From Anaerolineae bacterium (GTDB taxonomy: Bacteria > Chloroflexota > Anaerolineae > UBA1429), in assembly GCA_007123335.1 (NCBI GenBank), contig SKLG01000351.1, positions 1 through 5,608 of the forward strand: a DNA stretch of 5,608 nucleotides, given 5' to 3'. The translations under genes were made by a program, and so were the position numbers. The notes beneath the pieces are model-generated. The model did no database searches and was not told where the DNA came from. It saw nothing but the letters and a program-made list of their open reading frames with translations. This document shows positions 1 through 5,257 of this stretch, in pieces; the first letter of the stretch is position 1; each line of letters starts with the position of its first letter.

Positions 1-116
1 AGGGCGACCTCTCCGATTTGGTTCTTGTACTGGTTCAACAGCTTTTCCGCCAGACTGGCGGCACGAGGTAAATACCCTCAAGCCGTGCAATACTGGATCT
101 CGATCCTCTTGCTCAT
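1..116 (-). CDS. SelW/Rdx-family selenoprotein with in-frame UGA (Sec13), 5' part only
   Basis: The reading frame from ATG 116-114 gives MSKRIEIQYCTA, then TGA at 80-78, and continues in frame as GYLPRAASLAEKLLNQYKNQ and IGEVA up to the window edge. Reading the TGA as selenocysteine gives C10-T-A-U13, the CxxU redox motif that Rdx (SelW/SelT/SelH) proteins carry directly after a first beta strand ending in YC. The motif is followed by the expected amphipathic helix (PRAASLAEKLLNQY) and the start of the next strand (GEVAL). These are thioredoxin-fold proteins of about 80-100 aa thought to act in cytosolic thiol redox reactions; their substrates are mostly unknown. The ATG at 116 is preferred over the adjacent ATG at 119 because GGGAG (127-123) lies 6 nt upstream of it. 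About 38 residues are visible and the C-terminal half lies beyond position 1. A gene caller would stop at the TGA and miss the gene. Alternatives are a pseudogene stop in a Cys-type homologue, or a sequencing error from TGC/TGT. Confidence 0.85.
47..61 (-). promoter_or_regulatory. Candidate bacterial SECIS hairpin for the UGA of the SelW-like gene
   Basis: On the minus strand CCGCCA-GTC-TGGCGG forms a perfect 6-bp stem with a GUC apical loop. There are 16 nt between the UGA (80-78) and the stem base and 22 nt between the UGA and the loop G. Bacterial SECIS elements lie inside the coding region just after the UGA, with an apical-loop G at about this distance, and recruit SelB with Sec-tRNA. 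The AGUCUG apex resembles the AGGUCUG apex of the E. coli fdhF element. A weaker competing hairpin (80-64, GAGG pairing with CCUC) could form with the UGA at its base. The hairpin is seen directly; its SECIS function is inferred. Confidence 0.6.
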
Positions 117-122
117 CATATA

Positions 123-130
123 CTCCCTTT
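123..130 (-). promoter_or_regulatory. Ribosome binding site that sets the SelW-like start
   Basis: The minus strand reads AAAGGGAG, then TATATG, then ATG at 116. Spacing is 6 nt to the second ATG and 3 nt to the first (119-117), so the second ATG is the better start. Both starts are in frame with the UGA codon. Confidence 0.6.
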
Positions 131-219
131 TCAATATGGCGGATCCTCTTCGTTCCCAGCAAGCTCGGCAGAGCCCACAGCGACACGGACCAAGAATCCT
201 CAACCGATCCATGCCCTCG

Positions 220-248
220 ATTATAACGGATCGGCAACAACCCGGCAA
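220..248 (-). promoter_or_regulatory. Sigma70-like promoter for the SelW-like gene
   Basis: On the minus strand a perfect TATAAT (-10, at 225-220) is preceded by TTGCCG (-35, at 248-243, four of six matches to TTGACA) with a 17-nt spacer. Transcription would start near 213, giving a leader of about 97 nt before the ATG at 116. The -35 box lies 10 bp from the large inverted repeat at 259-318, so a protein bound there could affect this promoter. Confidence 0.5.
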
Positions 249-258
249 GCGAGATTCC

Positions 259-318
259 GGGAACGCCGAGCGCCGGCTCGGCATGAGACAAAGAGCCGAG
301 CTGGTGCTCGGCGTTCCC
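259..318. repeat. Nested inverted repeat: two 18-bp palindromes within a 24-bp-stem hairpin
   Basis: The arms 259-282 and 295-318 are complementary over 24 positions with two G-U wobbles in plus-strand RNA, around the 12-nt loop ATGAGACAAAGA. Within each arm is a separate palindrome, GCCGAGC-GCCG-GCTCGGC (265-282) and GCCGAGC-TGGT-GCTCGGC (295-312), repeating at exactly 30 bp, close to three helical turns. The structure can therefore fold as one long hairpin or as two 7-bp hairpins. It fills the space between the two divergent -35 boxes. It could be a paired operator, a REP/MITE-like intergenic repeat, or a transcription terminator; T5 at 330-334 follows the stem by 11 nt, which is too far for a classical terminator. 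The repeat is certain; its role is not. Confidence 0.85.
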
Positions 319-332
319 AAGGGGGCGGGTTT

Positions 333-360
333 TTGACAGTGGTCCCGGCGACCTTATACT
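333..360 (+). promoter_or_regulatory. Strong sigma70-like promoter for the DUF4012 gene
   Basis: TTGACA (333-338, perfect -35) and TATACT (355-360, five of six matches to TATAAT) are separated by 16 nt. Transcription would begin near 367, leaving about 45 nt of leader before the ATG at 413. The upstream palindromes end 14 bp before the -35 box. Confidence 0.7.
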
Positions 361-412
361 GAGGCCACGTTGCTCCCCATAGGAACTACCTGATTTGGGA
401 GACGAAACGCCC

Positions 413-2842
413 ATGGCCGAGGCCCAAGATACATCCGCCCCCAGCGAACACCGCATCCGTGTTTGGGCGCCACGCGGCGCCCTCATCGCCCTTGCGCTGC
501 TGCTCATCGTGTTCGTGGCCTGGGGATGGCGCACCTATCGCCAGGTCACGGCGCTGCGCGATCAGGCGCGCGAGCTGGCCGCCCTGCGCGTCGAGCGGTT
601 GGACGAACTGGCCCCCGCGCTGGAACAGATGCAGGAAGATGTGGTGCGCTTGCGCCGCAGCCTGACCATCCCCATGGCCGTGGCGCCCTACCTCGGCTGG
701 CTGCCGCGCATCGGCCCCACGGTGCAGGCGGCGCCGACGCTGCTCCAGGCTGGCGAGCTAGCCCTCTCCGCCGGGACCGATATCTGGCGCGCCATGGAAG
801 AGCCTGCCATCGCCATCGCCGTAGAGGGCGATCTGGCCGGCATGAAAGCCTTGGGACCGGCCATCACTGCCAACGCCCAGACCCTCGATCGGGCGGCGGA
901 GGACATGGCGCACGCTCTGCATCTGCTGGGGACCATCGAGGCGCAAAAGCTGCACCCCCGCCTGACCAAGCCGGTGGCCGCGCTCCAGCGCAGCAGCCGT
1001 TTGCTGCGCTCGGGCATGCAGGCGCTGCCTTTGCTGCCCCGGTTGTTGGGCGATGAGCCGCAAACCTGGCTGTTGCTGGCCCAAAACAACGACGAACTGC
1101 GCGCCACCGGCGGGTTCATCAGCAGCATCGGCACGCTGACACTGGGCGGCGGCATACCCGACCTCGGGCCACTGCAAGACAGCTACCAGATCGAGGATTG
1201 GACCAAGCCCCACCCCGATCCGCCCGAGGCGCTGCGTCAACACATGGGCCTCGATCTGTGGGTCACCCGCGACGCCAATTGGTGGCCCGATTTTCCCTCC
1301 TCGGCTCAGGATGTGGCCGATCTTTACACCCTCAACCAGGATACGCCCATCGACGGCGTGATCGCCGTAGACATGCTGGGCGCGGCCCGGATCGTGAGCG
1401 CGCTGGCACCGCTGACCCTGCCCGATGGCACGCGGCTGGGGGGCGATGAGGTGGTGCAGAGCCTGCGCCAGAGCTGGGGGCTGGCCAAGGAGGCGTTGAT
1501 CACCGACGGCGTGGTGATCACAGCCACAGCCGATTACACGGCCATCGAGGTCGAGCTGGTGTTTGAAGACAGGGCCGGCCAGGTGTGGTTCGACGCGGTG
1601 GAGCTAGAGCTGTTGGACGACTCCGGACGTCCGTCGGGAGGCGGCAACCTGGCCGTCAACGGCTCCTTTGAGGAGGCTGACAGCTCCGGAGAGCCAGTCG
1701 GTTGGGAGCTGGTGGGCTTGGGCGCCGGCGATGGCCTGGTGCGCGATGTGGCCCACACGGGTTCGCACGCGCTGACCCTCGTCGGCGAGCGGGGCGTGGA
1801 CAAGCGCCTCGTGCAGCGGCTGGACGTCTCGGGGCGCGGTGGCGACGTCTATCGCGCCTCGGCGCAGAGCAGGGGCCAGGGGATCACCACCGAAGGGGGC
1901 CTCTATGCGCTGCGCGTCACCTTCGTCCACGACGAGGAGCGGCAACGCAGCCATGACGCCCGCTTCCCCAATATCACCCACGACTGGGCCACCGCCGGCA
2001 CGTCTGCGGTGGTGGGCCAATGGTGGCGCGAGCGCAAGGATGTGGTGAACCACATCATCGTCGCCGCCGGGGCCAAGCTGCTGAATCCCTCACAGGTGGA
2101 CGCCCTCGGCCTGCTGACCGCGTTGAGCGACGCGCTGGAGGGCCGCCACATCCAGTTCTACAGCCGGGACGCCGATCTACAGGGCTTTTTCCAGCGCCAG
2201 CGCTGGGCCGGCGCTCTGCTAGAGGCCGAGGGCGATTACCTGCTGGTGGTGGATAGCAACGTCGGCTACAACAAGGTGAGCCCCAGCGTGGAGCAGGCCA
2301 TCACTTACGAGGTGGCGCTGGATAGCGAGGGCGGCCCGCTGGCGCGCCTGACCCTCCGCTACCGCAACACCAGCCAAAAGCAGGTGGATGAGTGCGACAA
2401 ATTCACCACCTATACCCACTTTTACGAGGACCTCGTCGAGGGCTGCTACTGGAACTATGTGCGCATCTATGGGCCGGCCGGCGCCGAGCTTATCGATGGC
2501 CGTGGCGGCGACGAGCCGGTCGCCCTGTTGTCCGACGAGCGCGGCGCAGGGGAGCGCACGGTGTGGGCCACGTCGCTGTTGCTGGAACCGGGGGAGGAGC
2601 GGACCCTGGTCATCGAGTATCGCCTGCCCGCCGAGGTGCTGCTCGGAGCACAATACTATGCCCTGACGGTGCAAAAGCAGGCTGGCACCGACGCCATTCC
2701 TCTGCGTGTGATCGTGAGCGGGAGCGGGCTCTCGCCTATTGCAGAGAGCCCGCTTCTGCCCACGGCTGCGACGGCGGATCGCCTTACTTATGAGACGGAT
2801 CTCCGCGTGGATCGGGTCCTTCTGGTGGCGTTGGAGCGTTAG
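413..2842 (+). CDS. DUF4012 membrane-anchored protein with inserted CBM_4_9-like domain
   Basis: The protein has 809 aa. A short polar N-terminus is followed by one hydrophobic membrane segment (about residues 20-38) and a charged, coiled-coil-like stretch (40-85); the rest is probably extracytoplasmic. The DUF4012 core is recognised by LLLAQNNDELRATGGFISSI (220-239), NWWPDFPSSAQDVADLY (289-305), the GQWWRERKD block (535-543), LEGRHIQFYSRD (575-586) and GDYLLVVDSNVGYNKV (607-622). A C-terminal beta-rich region follows (about 625-809). The family is common in Chloroflexota and Actinobacteria, often near polysaccharide genes, but its biochemical role is unknown. Residues of about 363-534 interrupt the core with a jelly-roll domain of the CBM_4_9 type (NGSFEE at 416-421, VWFDAVELEL at 391-400) in permuted order. 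The ATG at 413 is preferred to the in-frame TTG at 395 because GGGAG (397-401) lies 11 nt before it. The stop is TAG. Its 3' end overlaps the antitoxin remnant on the opposite strand by 59 bp. Confidence 0.85.
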   Translation: MAEAQDTSAPSEHRIRVWAPRGALIALALLLIVFVAWGWRTYRQVTALRDQARELAALRVERLDELAPALEQMQEDVVRLRRSLTIPMAVAPYLGWLPRIGPTVQAAPTLLQAGELALSAGTDIWRAMEEPAIAIAVEGDLAGMKALGPAITANAQTLDRAAEDMAHALHLLGTIEAQKLHPRLTKPVAALQRSSRLLRSGMQALPLLPRLLGDEPQTWLLLAQNNDELRATGGFISSIGTLTLGGGIPDLGPLQDSYQIEDWTKPHPDPPEALRQHMGLDLWVTRDANWWPDFPSSAQDVADLYTLNQDTPIDGVIAVDMLGAARIVSALAPLTLPDGTRLGGDEVVQSLRQSWGLAKEALITDGVVITATADYTAIEVELVFEDRAGQVWFDAVELELLDDSGRPSGGGNLAVNGSFEEADSSGEPVGWELVGLGAGDGLVRDVAHTGSHALTLVGERGVDKRLVQRLDVSGRGGDVYRASAQSRGQGITTEGGLYALRVTFVHDEERQRSHDARFPNITHDWATAGTSAVVGQWWRERKDVVNHIIVAAGAKLLNPSQVDALGLLTALSDALEGRHIQFYSRDADLQGFFQRQRWAGALLEAEGDYLLVVDSNVGYNKVSPSVEQAITYEVALDSEGGPLARLTLRYRNTSQKQVDECDKFTTYTHFYEDLVEGCYWNYVRIYGPAGAELIDGRGGDEPVALLSDERGAGERTVWATSLLLEPGEERTLVIEYRLPAEVLLGAQYYALTVQKQAGTDAIPLRVIVSGSGLSPIAESPLLPTAATADRLTYETDLRVDRVLLVALER
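1499..2014 (+). other. Circularly permuted CBM_4_9-like domain inserted in the DUF4012 protein
   Basis: Residues 367-402 (TADYTAIEVELVFEDRAGQ followed by VWFDAVELEL) look like the last two strands of a CBM_4_9-type jelly roll. A linker SGRPSGGG follows, and then residues 412-528 look like the first part of the same fold, beginning NLAVNGSFEE and ending ITHDWATA. Joining the second piece to the first gives a natural-looking domain, ...THDWATADYTAIEVEL.... The in-frame near-repeat GCCAC[A/C]GCCG occurs at both breakpoints (1523-1532 and 1988-1997), 465 bp apart, giving a unit of about 155 residues. Fold assignment is by motif only; carbohydrate binding is not shown. Confidence 0.6.
2719..2758. 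other. Hairpin inside the 3' end of the DUF4012 gene
   Basis: A perfect 11-bp stem (2723-2733 with 2744-2754, core AGCGGGCTCTC) encloses a 10-nt loop and extends by four more pairs, two of them wobbles, on the plus strand. It lies about 30 bp past the stop of the minus-strand antitoxin remnant and could end transcription arriving from that side, but no T tract follows it on either strand. It may equally be a by-product of the coding sequence. Confidence 0.35.
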
Positions 2843-2999
2843 GCTGGCGACCAGGTGATAACCCTGCTGCGCGGGCGATATCGTCTAGCGCAGCCGCTAT
2901 CAGCCCAGCATCGCCGTCTTCCAACGCGGCATCGACGTAGGCAACGATATCCTCTTTGGTTTCAAGGTGATCAGCCGCATCCCACGGATAGGTTTCCAT
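2784..2999 (-). pseudogene. Truncated TIGR02684-type addiction-module antidote (antitoxin remnant), 71 aa
   Basis: Residues 1-46 match the start of the TIGR02684 antidote family: the pattern is a PfDaaeyL segment, an acidic helix (KEDIVAYVDAALEDGD) and then LIAAALDDIARA. In the family this leads into a Cro/C1-type helix-turn-helix resembling ...IAR.aGlSREsLYkaLs. Here resemblance ends near position 2862, and the last 25 residues (RQPNAPTPPEGPDPRG and onward) are the antisense of the DUF4012 3' end. The DNA-binding domain is therefore missing. The RelE/ParE-like toxin gene that normally precedes this antidote is also absent; the glycohydrolase gene takes its place. The start is well defined: ATG 2999-2997 follows AGGAG, which overlaps the TAG stop of the upstream gene. 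It could be a dead remnant or a repurposed 71-aa peptide. Confidence 0.7.
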
Positions 3000-3005
3000 A
3001 TTCTC

Positions 3006-5141
3006 CTAACCTATTGGCCGCACGCGCACGTCTTTACAGCCCAGCCGCCCCTCGTCGATAAGCAGGGCGATGGCGCCGCCGGCGTCGGGGCCATCGCCCA
3101 GAGCATCGTCGTCGACCTCGAATACCTGTTCGCCGTCCACCAGCCCGCGAATGGTCGAACCTTGCACCTGTAGCTCCAGCGCGTAGCTGTGGTAGAGCTC
3201 CCAGCTAAAGGGCTCCTCGGCGAGCACGTGGGTGCCGTCCAGCTCGCGGACGAGCTGCGCCTTGCCGTCCTGGGTCAGCAGCAGGGCATAGTAGCGCTTG
3301 AGCCCCTGTACCCGCGCAGCGATGCCAAAGGACCGGGCCAGGTGCGGCGTCACGCTGGCGCTCACGGCATAGTCGCGCCATTCGCGGGTGCCCTGCATAA
3401 AGAGCCCCATCCCCTCATTCTGGATCAGCCGATAGGTGTGCTCCGCGCCGCGATCGGCGCCGCCCTCCCAGCAGGCGCGCACCCAGGCATCCACCCAGCG
3501 GGTACCGTTGTGCTTGGGCGCGTCGAGGGCGACGTCAGGCGCGCCCTCCCAGATGAGCCAGTCCAGATAGACGACACCGTCCACTCGCTGCACACCCTTG
3601 GGCGCGGTGAACGCGATCCCCACATAGGCAATGGGGCTGCCCACCGGCGCCTCAACCTTCCAGGCCAGCTCTTGCTCAGCGCCGGGCGCCAGCTCGACGG
3701 CGGGGCCATGAATCAACTCCAGCGCATCATCGGCGCCATAGACGCGGAGGCACAGACGCGCATCCACCGGGGCGCTGTTGCCCTCGTCGGCAGAGAGGCG
3801 GGCACGCAACGTCTGGCCGGGATAGAGGGTCGGGGAGGCCAGGACGCGATAGCCGCTGGTGGGCTGGTAGGCGGGATAGGTCTCGCGCCAGATGCGCGCC
3901 GGCCGGCCGGGCGCCACGGCGCAGAGGTGGATCGCCAGGCTGCGCCCCCCGGCAAAGGCGCTGTGCCCGGCCACATTCTCCACCCAGGCCGCGCCACGAC
4001 TCTCGATAGCGTCGTCGGGCATAAAGCCCTGCACCGCCCCAGGCATGGAGAACGAGTAGCGCGCCCCGTCCTTGGGTCGCAGCGGCTCCTCGTCGGCCAG
4101 CGCCCGGCCGATATTGATCACCGCATAGGCTTCGCGCAGCGCGTCGGTGACGGTGCGCCCGCCGTCGGCGGTGGGCAGATAGATGCGGTCGGCCACCGGC
4201 TCGCGCAGATCAGGGCCGTCATCGAGGCCGGCCAGGCCGTTCTTGATGCCCATGATGCAGCCCACGTTGGCCGAGTTGCAGTCGGTGTCCCAGCCAGCGG
4301 TATTCACCACCTTGAGCGCCTCGGAAAAGCGGTCATCGGAATAGAGCAGCGCCATGATGATCAGCGCGTGATTGGGCACCATGTGGCAGTTTCCGCCATA
4401 CTTGTCATAGCCATAGTTGGCAGCGATGCGGTAGTAACACTCGTACCAGCTCTCGTATTTGCCGCGCCAATCGCGCACGTCGTCGATGAGCCGGCGGATC
4501 AACGAGTCCGCCGGGATGACCGACACGCCCACGTCGAGGAGGGCGTCGATGTCGGGCTCGACAAAGGCCTGGGCCTCGATGGCGGCCACCACCTGGGCGC
4601 CGTGGATAGCCACGCCGTCGTGGCTGACGCTGGCCGCGCGGCGGGCCAAGTCGGCAGCCTGCTCGGGGTCGCCGGGGGAGATCATGCCCCAGCCGTCGAT
4701 AAAGATTTGGGCGCCGATCTGCTCGGCGACGACCTGGCCGTTGAGCGCGATGGAGCCGCTGTTCGGCGCCGGGATGCCCGCCTTGAGCCGCAGATAGGCG
4801 GTGTGCTCCGTCGAGTTGCCCATCCCGCCCCACCAGAGGACGGTGCGCTCCTCGATGAGATAGTTGAGCCAGGTCTGGCCGATTTGGGCGGGGGTGAGGT
4901 CCAAGCTGTTGCCGTAATCGGGCATGGCGCGCAAAAAGGCCAGCGTGCCCGAGATATCGTCGTCGGGGACGATGAGCGGCTTGTCCAGCTTCTCATGGAC
5001 ATAGTAGGTGATCTCGCCCAGTTCGGTAAGGATGCGCTCGTGGGGCCAGCCCTCAAAGGGCCGCCCGATATAGACGCCGATGATCTTGCCGAGCACGCCG
5101 GCATAGACGCGTTCCGCGTAATCGTGAGGGATGGTAGACAT
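3006..5141 (-). CDS. ADP-ribosylglycohydrolase-family protein with two C-terminal beta-sandwich domains
   Basis: The protein has 711 aa and no signal peptide, so it is probably cytoplasmic. The N-terminal region of about 350 residues has the ADP-ribosylglycohydrolase (PF03747) layout: a glycine-rich first helix (YAGVLGKIIGVYIGRPFEG, 13-31), the metal-binding acidic motif VPDDDISGTL (58-67), and the second acidic motif AGWDTDCNSANVGCIMG (282-298), equivalent to the family's GGDTDTxAxxxGA. These acidic residues hold a dinuclear Mg site in characterised ADP-ribosyl hydrolases. Residues of about 380-533 look like a carbohydrate-binding-type jelly roll ending in VVYLDWLIWEG. Residues of about 570-709 look like a concanavalin A/LamG or DUF1080-type sandwich. 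This arrangement, together with the sulfatase upstream, suggests action on a glycoside or nucleoside-like substrate rather than protein de-ADP-ribosylation; that is inference. The ATG at 5141 is chosen because homology begins there and AAGGAG lies 13 nt upstream. The stop TAG overlaps the Shine-Dalgarno sequence of the antitoxin remnant. Confidence 0.85.
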   Translation of the reverse strand: MSTIPHDYAERVYAGVLGKIIGVYIGRPFEGWPHERILTELGEITYYVHEKLDKPLIVPDDDISGTLAFLRAMPDYGNSLDLTPAQIGQTWLNYLIEERTVLWWGGMGNSTEHTAYLRLKAGIPAPNSGSIALNGQVVAEQIGAQIFIDGWGMISPGDPEQAADLARRAASVSHDGVAIHGAQVVAAIEAQAFVEPDIDALLDVGVSVIPADSLIRRLIDDVRDWRGKYESWYECYYRIAANYGYDKYGGNCHMVPNHALIIMALLYSDDRFSEALKVVNTAGWDTDCNSANVGCIMGIKNGLAGLDDGPDLREPVADRIYLPTADGGRTVTDALREAYAVINIGRALADEEPLRPKDGARYSFSMPGAVQGFMPDDAIESRGAAWVENVAGHSAFAGGRSLAIHLCAVAPGRPARIWRETYPAYQPTSGYRVLASPTLYPGQTLRARLSADEGNSAPVDARLCLRVYGADDALELIHGPAVELAPGAEQELAWKVEAPVGSPIAYVGIAFTAPKGVQRVDGVVYLDWLIWEGAPDVALDAPKHNGTRWVDAWVRACWEGGADRGAEHTYRLIQNEGMGLFMQGTREWRDYAVSASVTPHLARSFGIAARVQGLKRYYALLLTQDGKAQLVRELDGTHVLAEEPFSWELYHSYALELQVQGSTIRGLVDGEQVFEVDDDALGDGPDAGGAIALLIDEGRLGCKDVRVRPIG

Positions 5142-5154
5142 GGGGGTTCGCTTG

Positions 5155-5160
5155 CTCCTT
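5155..5160 (-). promoter_or_regulatory. Ribosome binding site of the glycohydrolase gene
   Basis: AAGGAG on the minus strand precedes ATG 5141-5139 by 13 nt, a slightly long spacing. The open frame extends upstream to 5453, but that extension runs into the sulfatase coding region in another frame and places this site inside a coding sequence, so the 5141 start is favoured. The 116-bp gap to the sulfatase stop contains no convincing promoter or terminator. Confidence 0.6.
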
Positions 5161-5257
5161 TTGTATGGGTAACTCATCGGGCACATGCTTTTCAATGACC
5201 CGTCGCTTCTGTTCAGCTCAGACCTGTCCTGGTTGTATTTACTCCTGATTCGATCAC

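Noticed and set aside
78..80. TGA read as tryptophan (recoded genetic code) rather than selenocysteine
   Set aside because: The other genes in the window use TGG for tryptophan, and the sulfatase ends naturally at a TGA. The codon also falls precisely at the redox position of the CxxU motif.
102..150. 9-bp direct repeat GATCCTCTT at 102-110 and 142-150
   Set aside because: It is short, and one copy lies within selenoprotein codons; with no third copy or symmetry it is compatible with chance.
78..320. 80-aa minus-strand protein ending at the TGA
   Set aside because: Only its last 13 residues are genuine, as the N-terminus of the selenoprotein. The upstream part runs through the inverted repeat and promoter, and a better start with a ribosome binding site exists at 116.
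25..336. Plus-strand 103-codon frame in the left intergenic region
   Set aside because: It crosses the selenoprotein gene, both palindromes and the -35 box of the DUF4012 promoter, and its translation resembles no known family.
395..412. TTG start adding six residues to the DUF4012 protein
   Set aside because: The ATG at 413 is in frame and has GGGAG 11 nt upstream, whereas that purine stretch would lie within the TTG-initiated coding sequence.
3189..5198. Long plus-strand open frame of 669 codons opposite the glycohydrolase gene
   Set aside because: It is antisense to a gene with clear family motifs, shows no recognisable domains, and is the kind of spurious frame that high GC with biased third positions creates.
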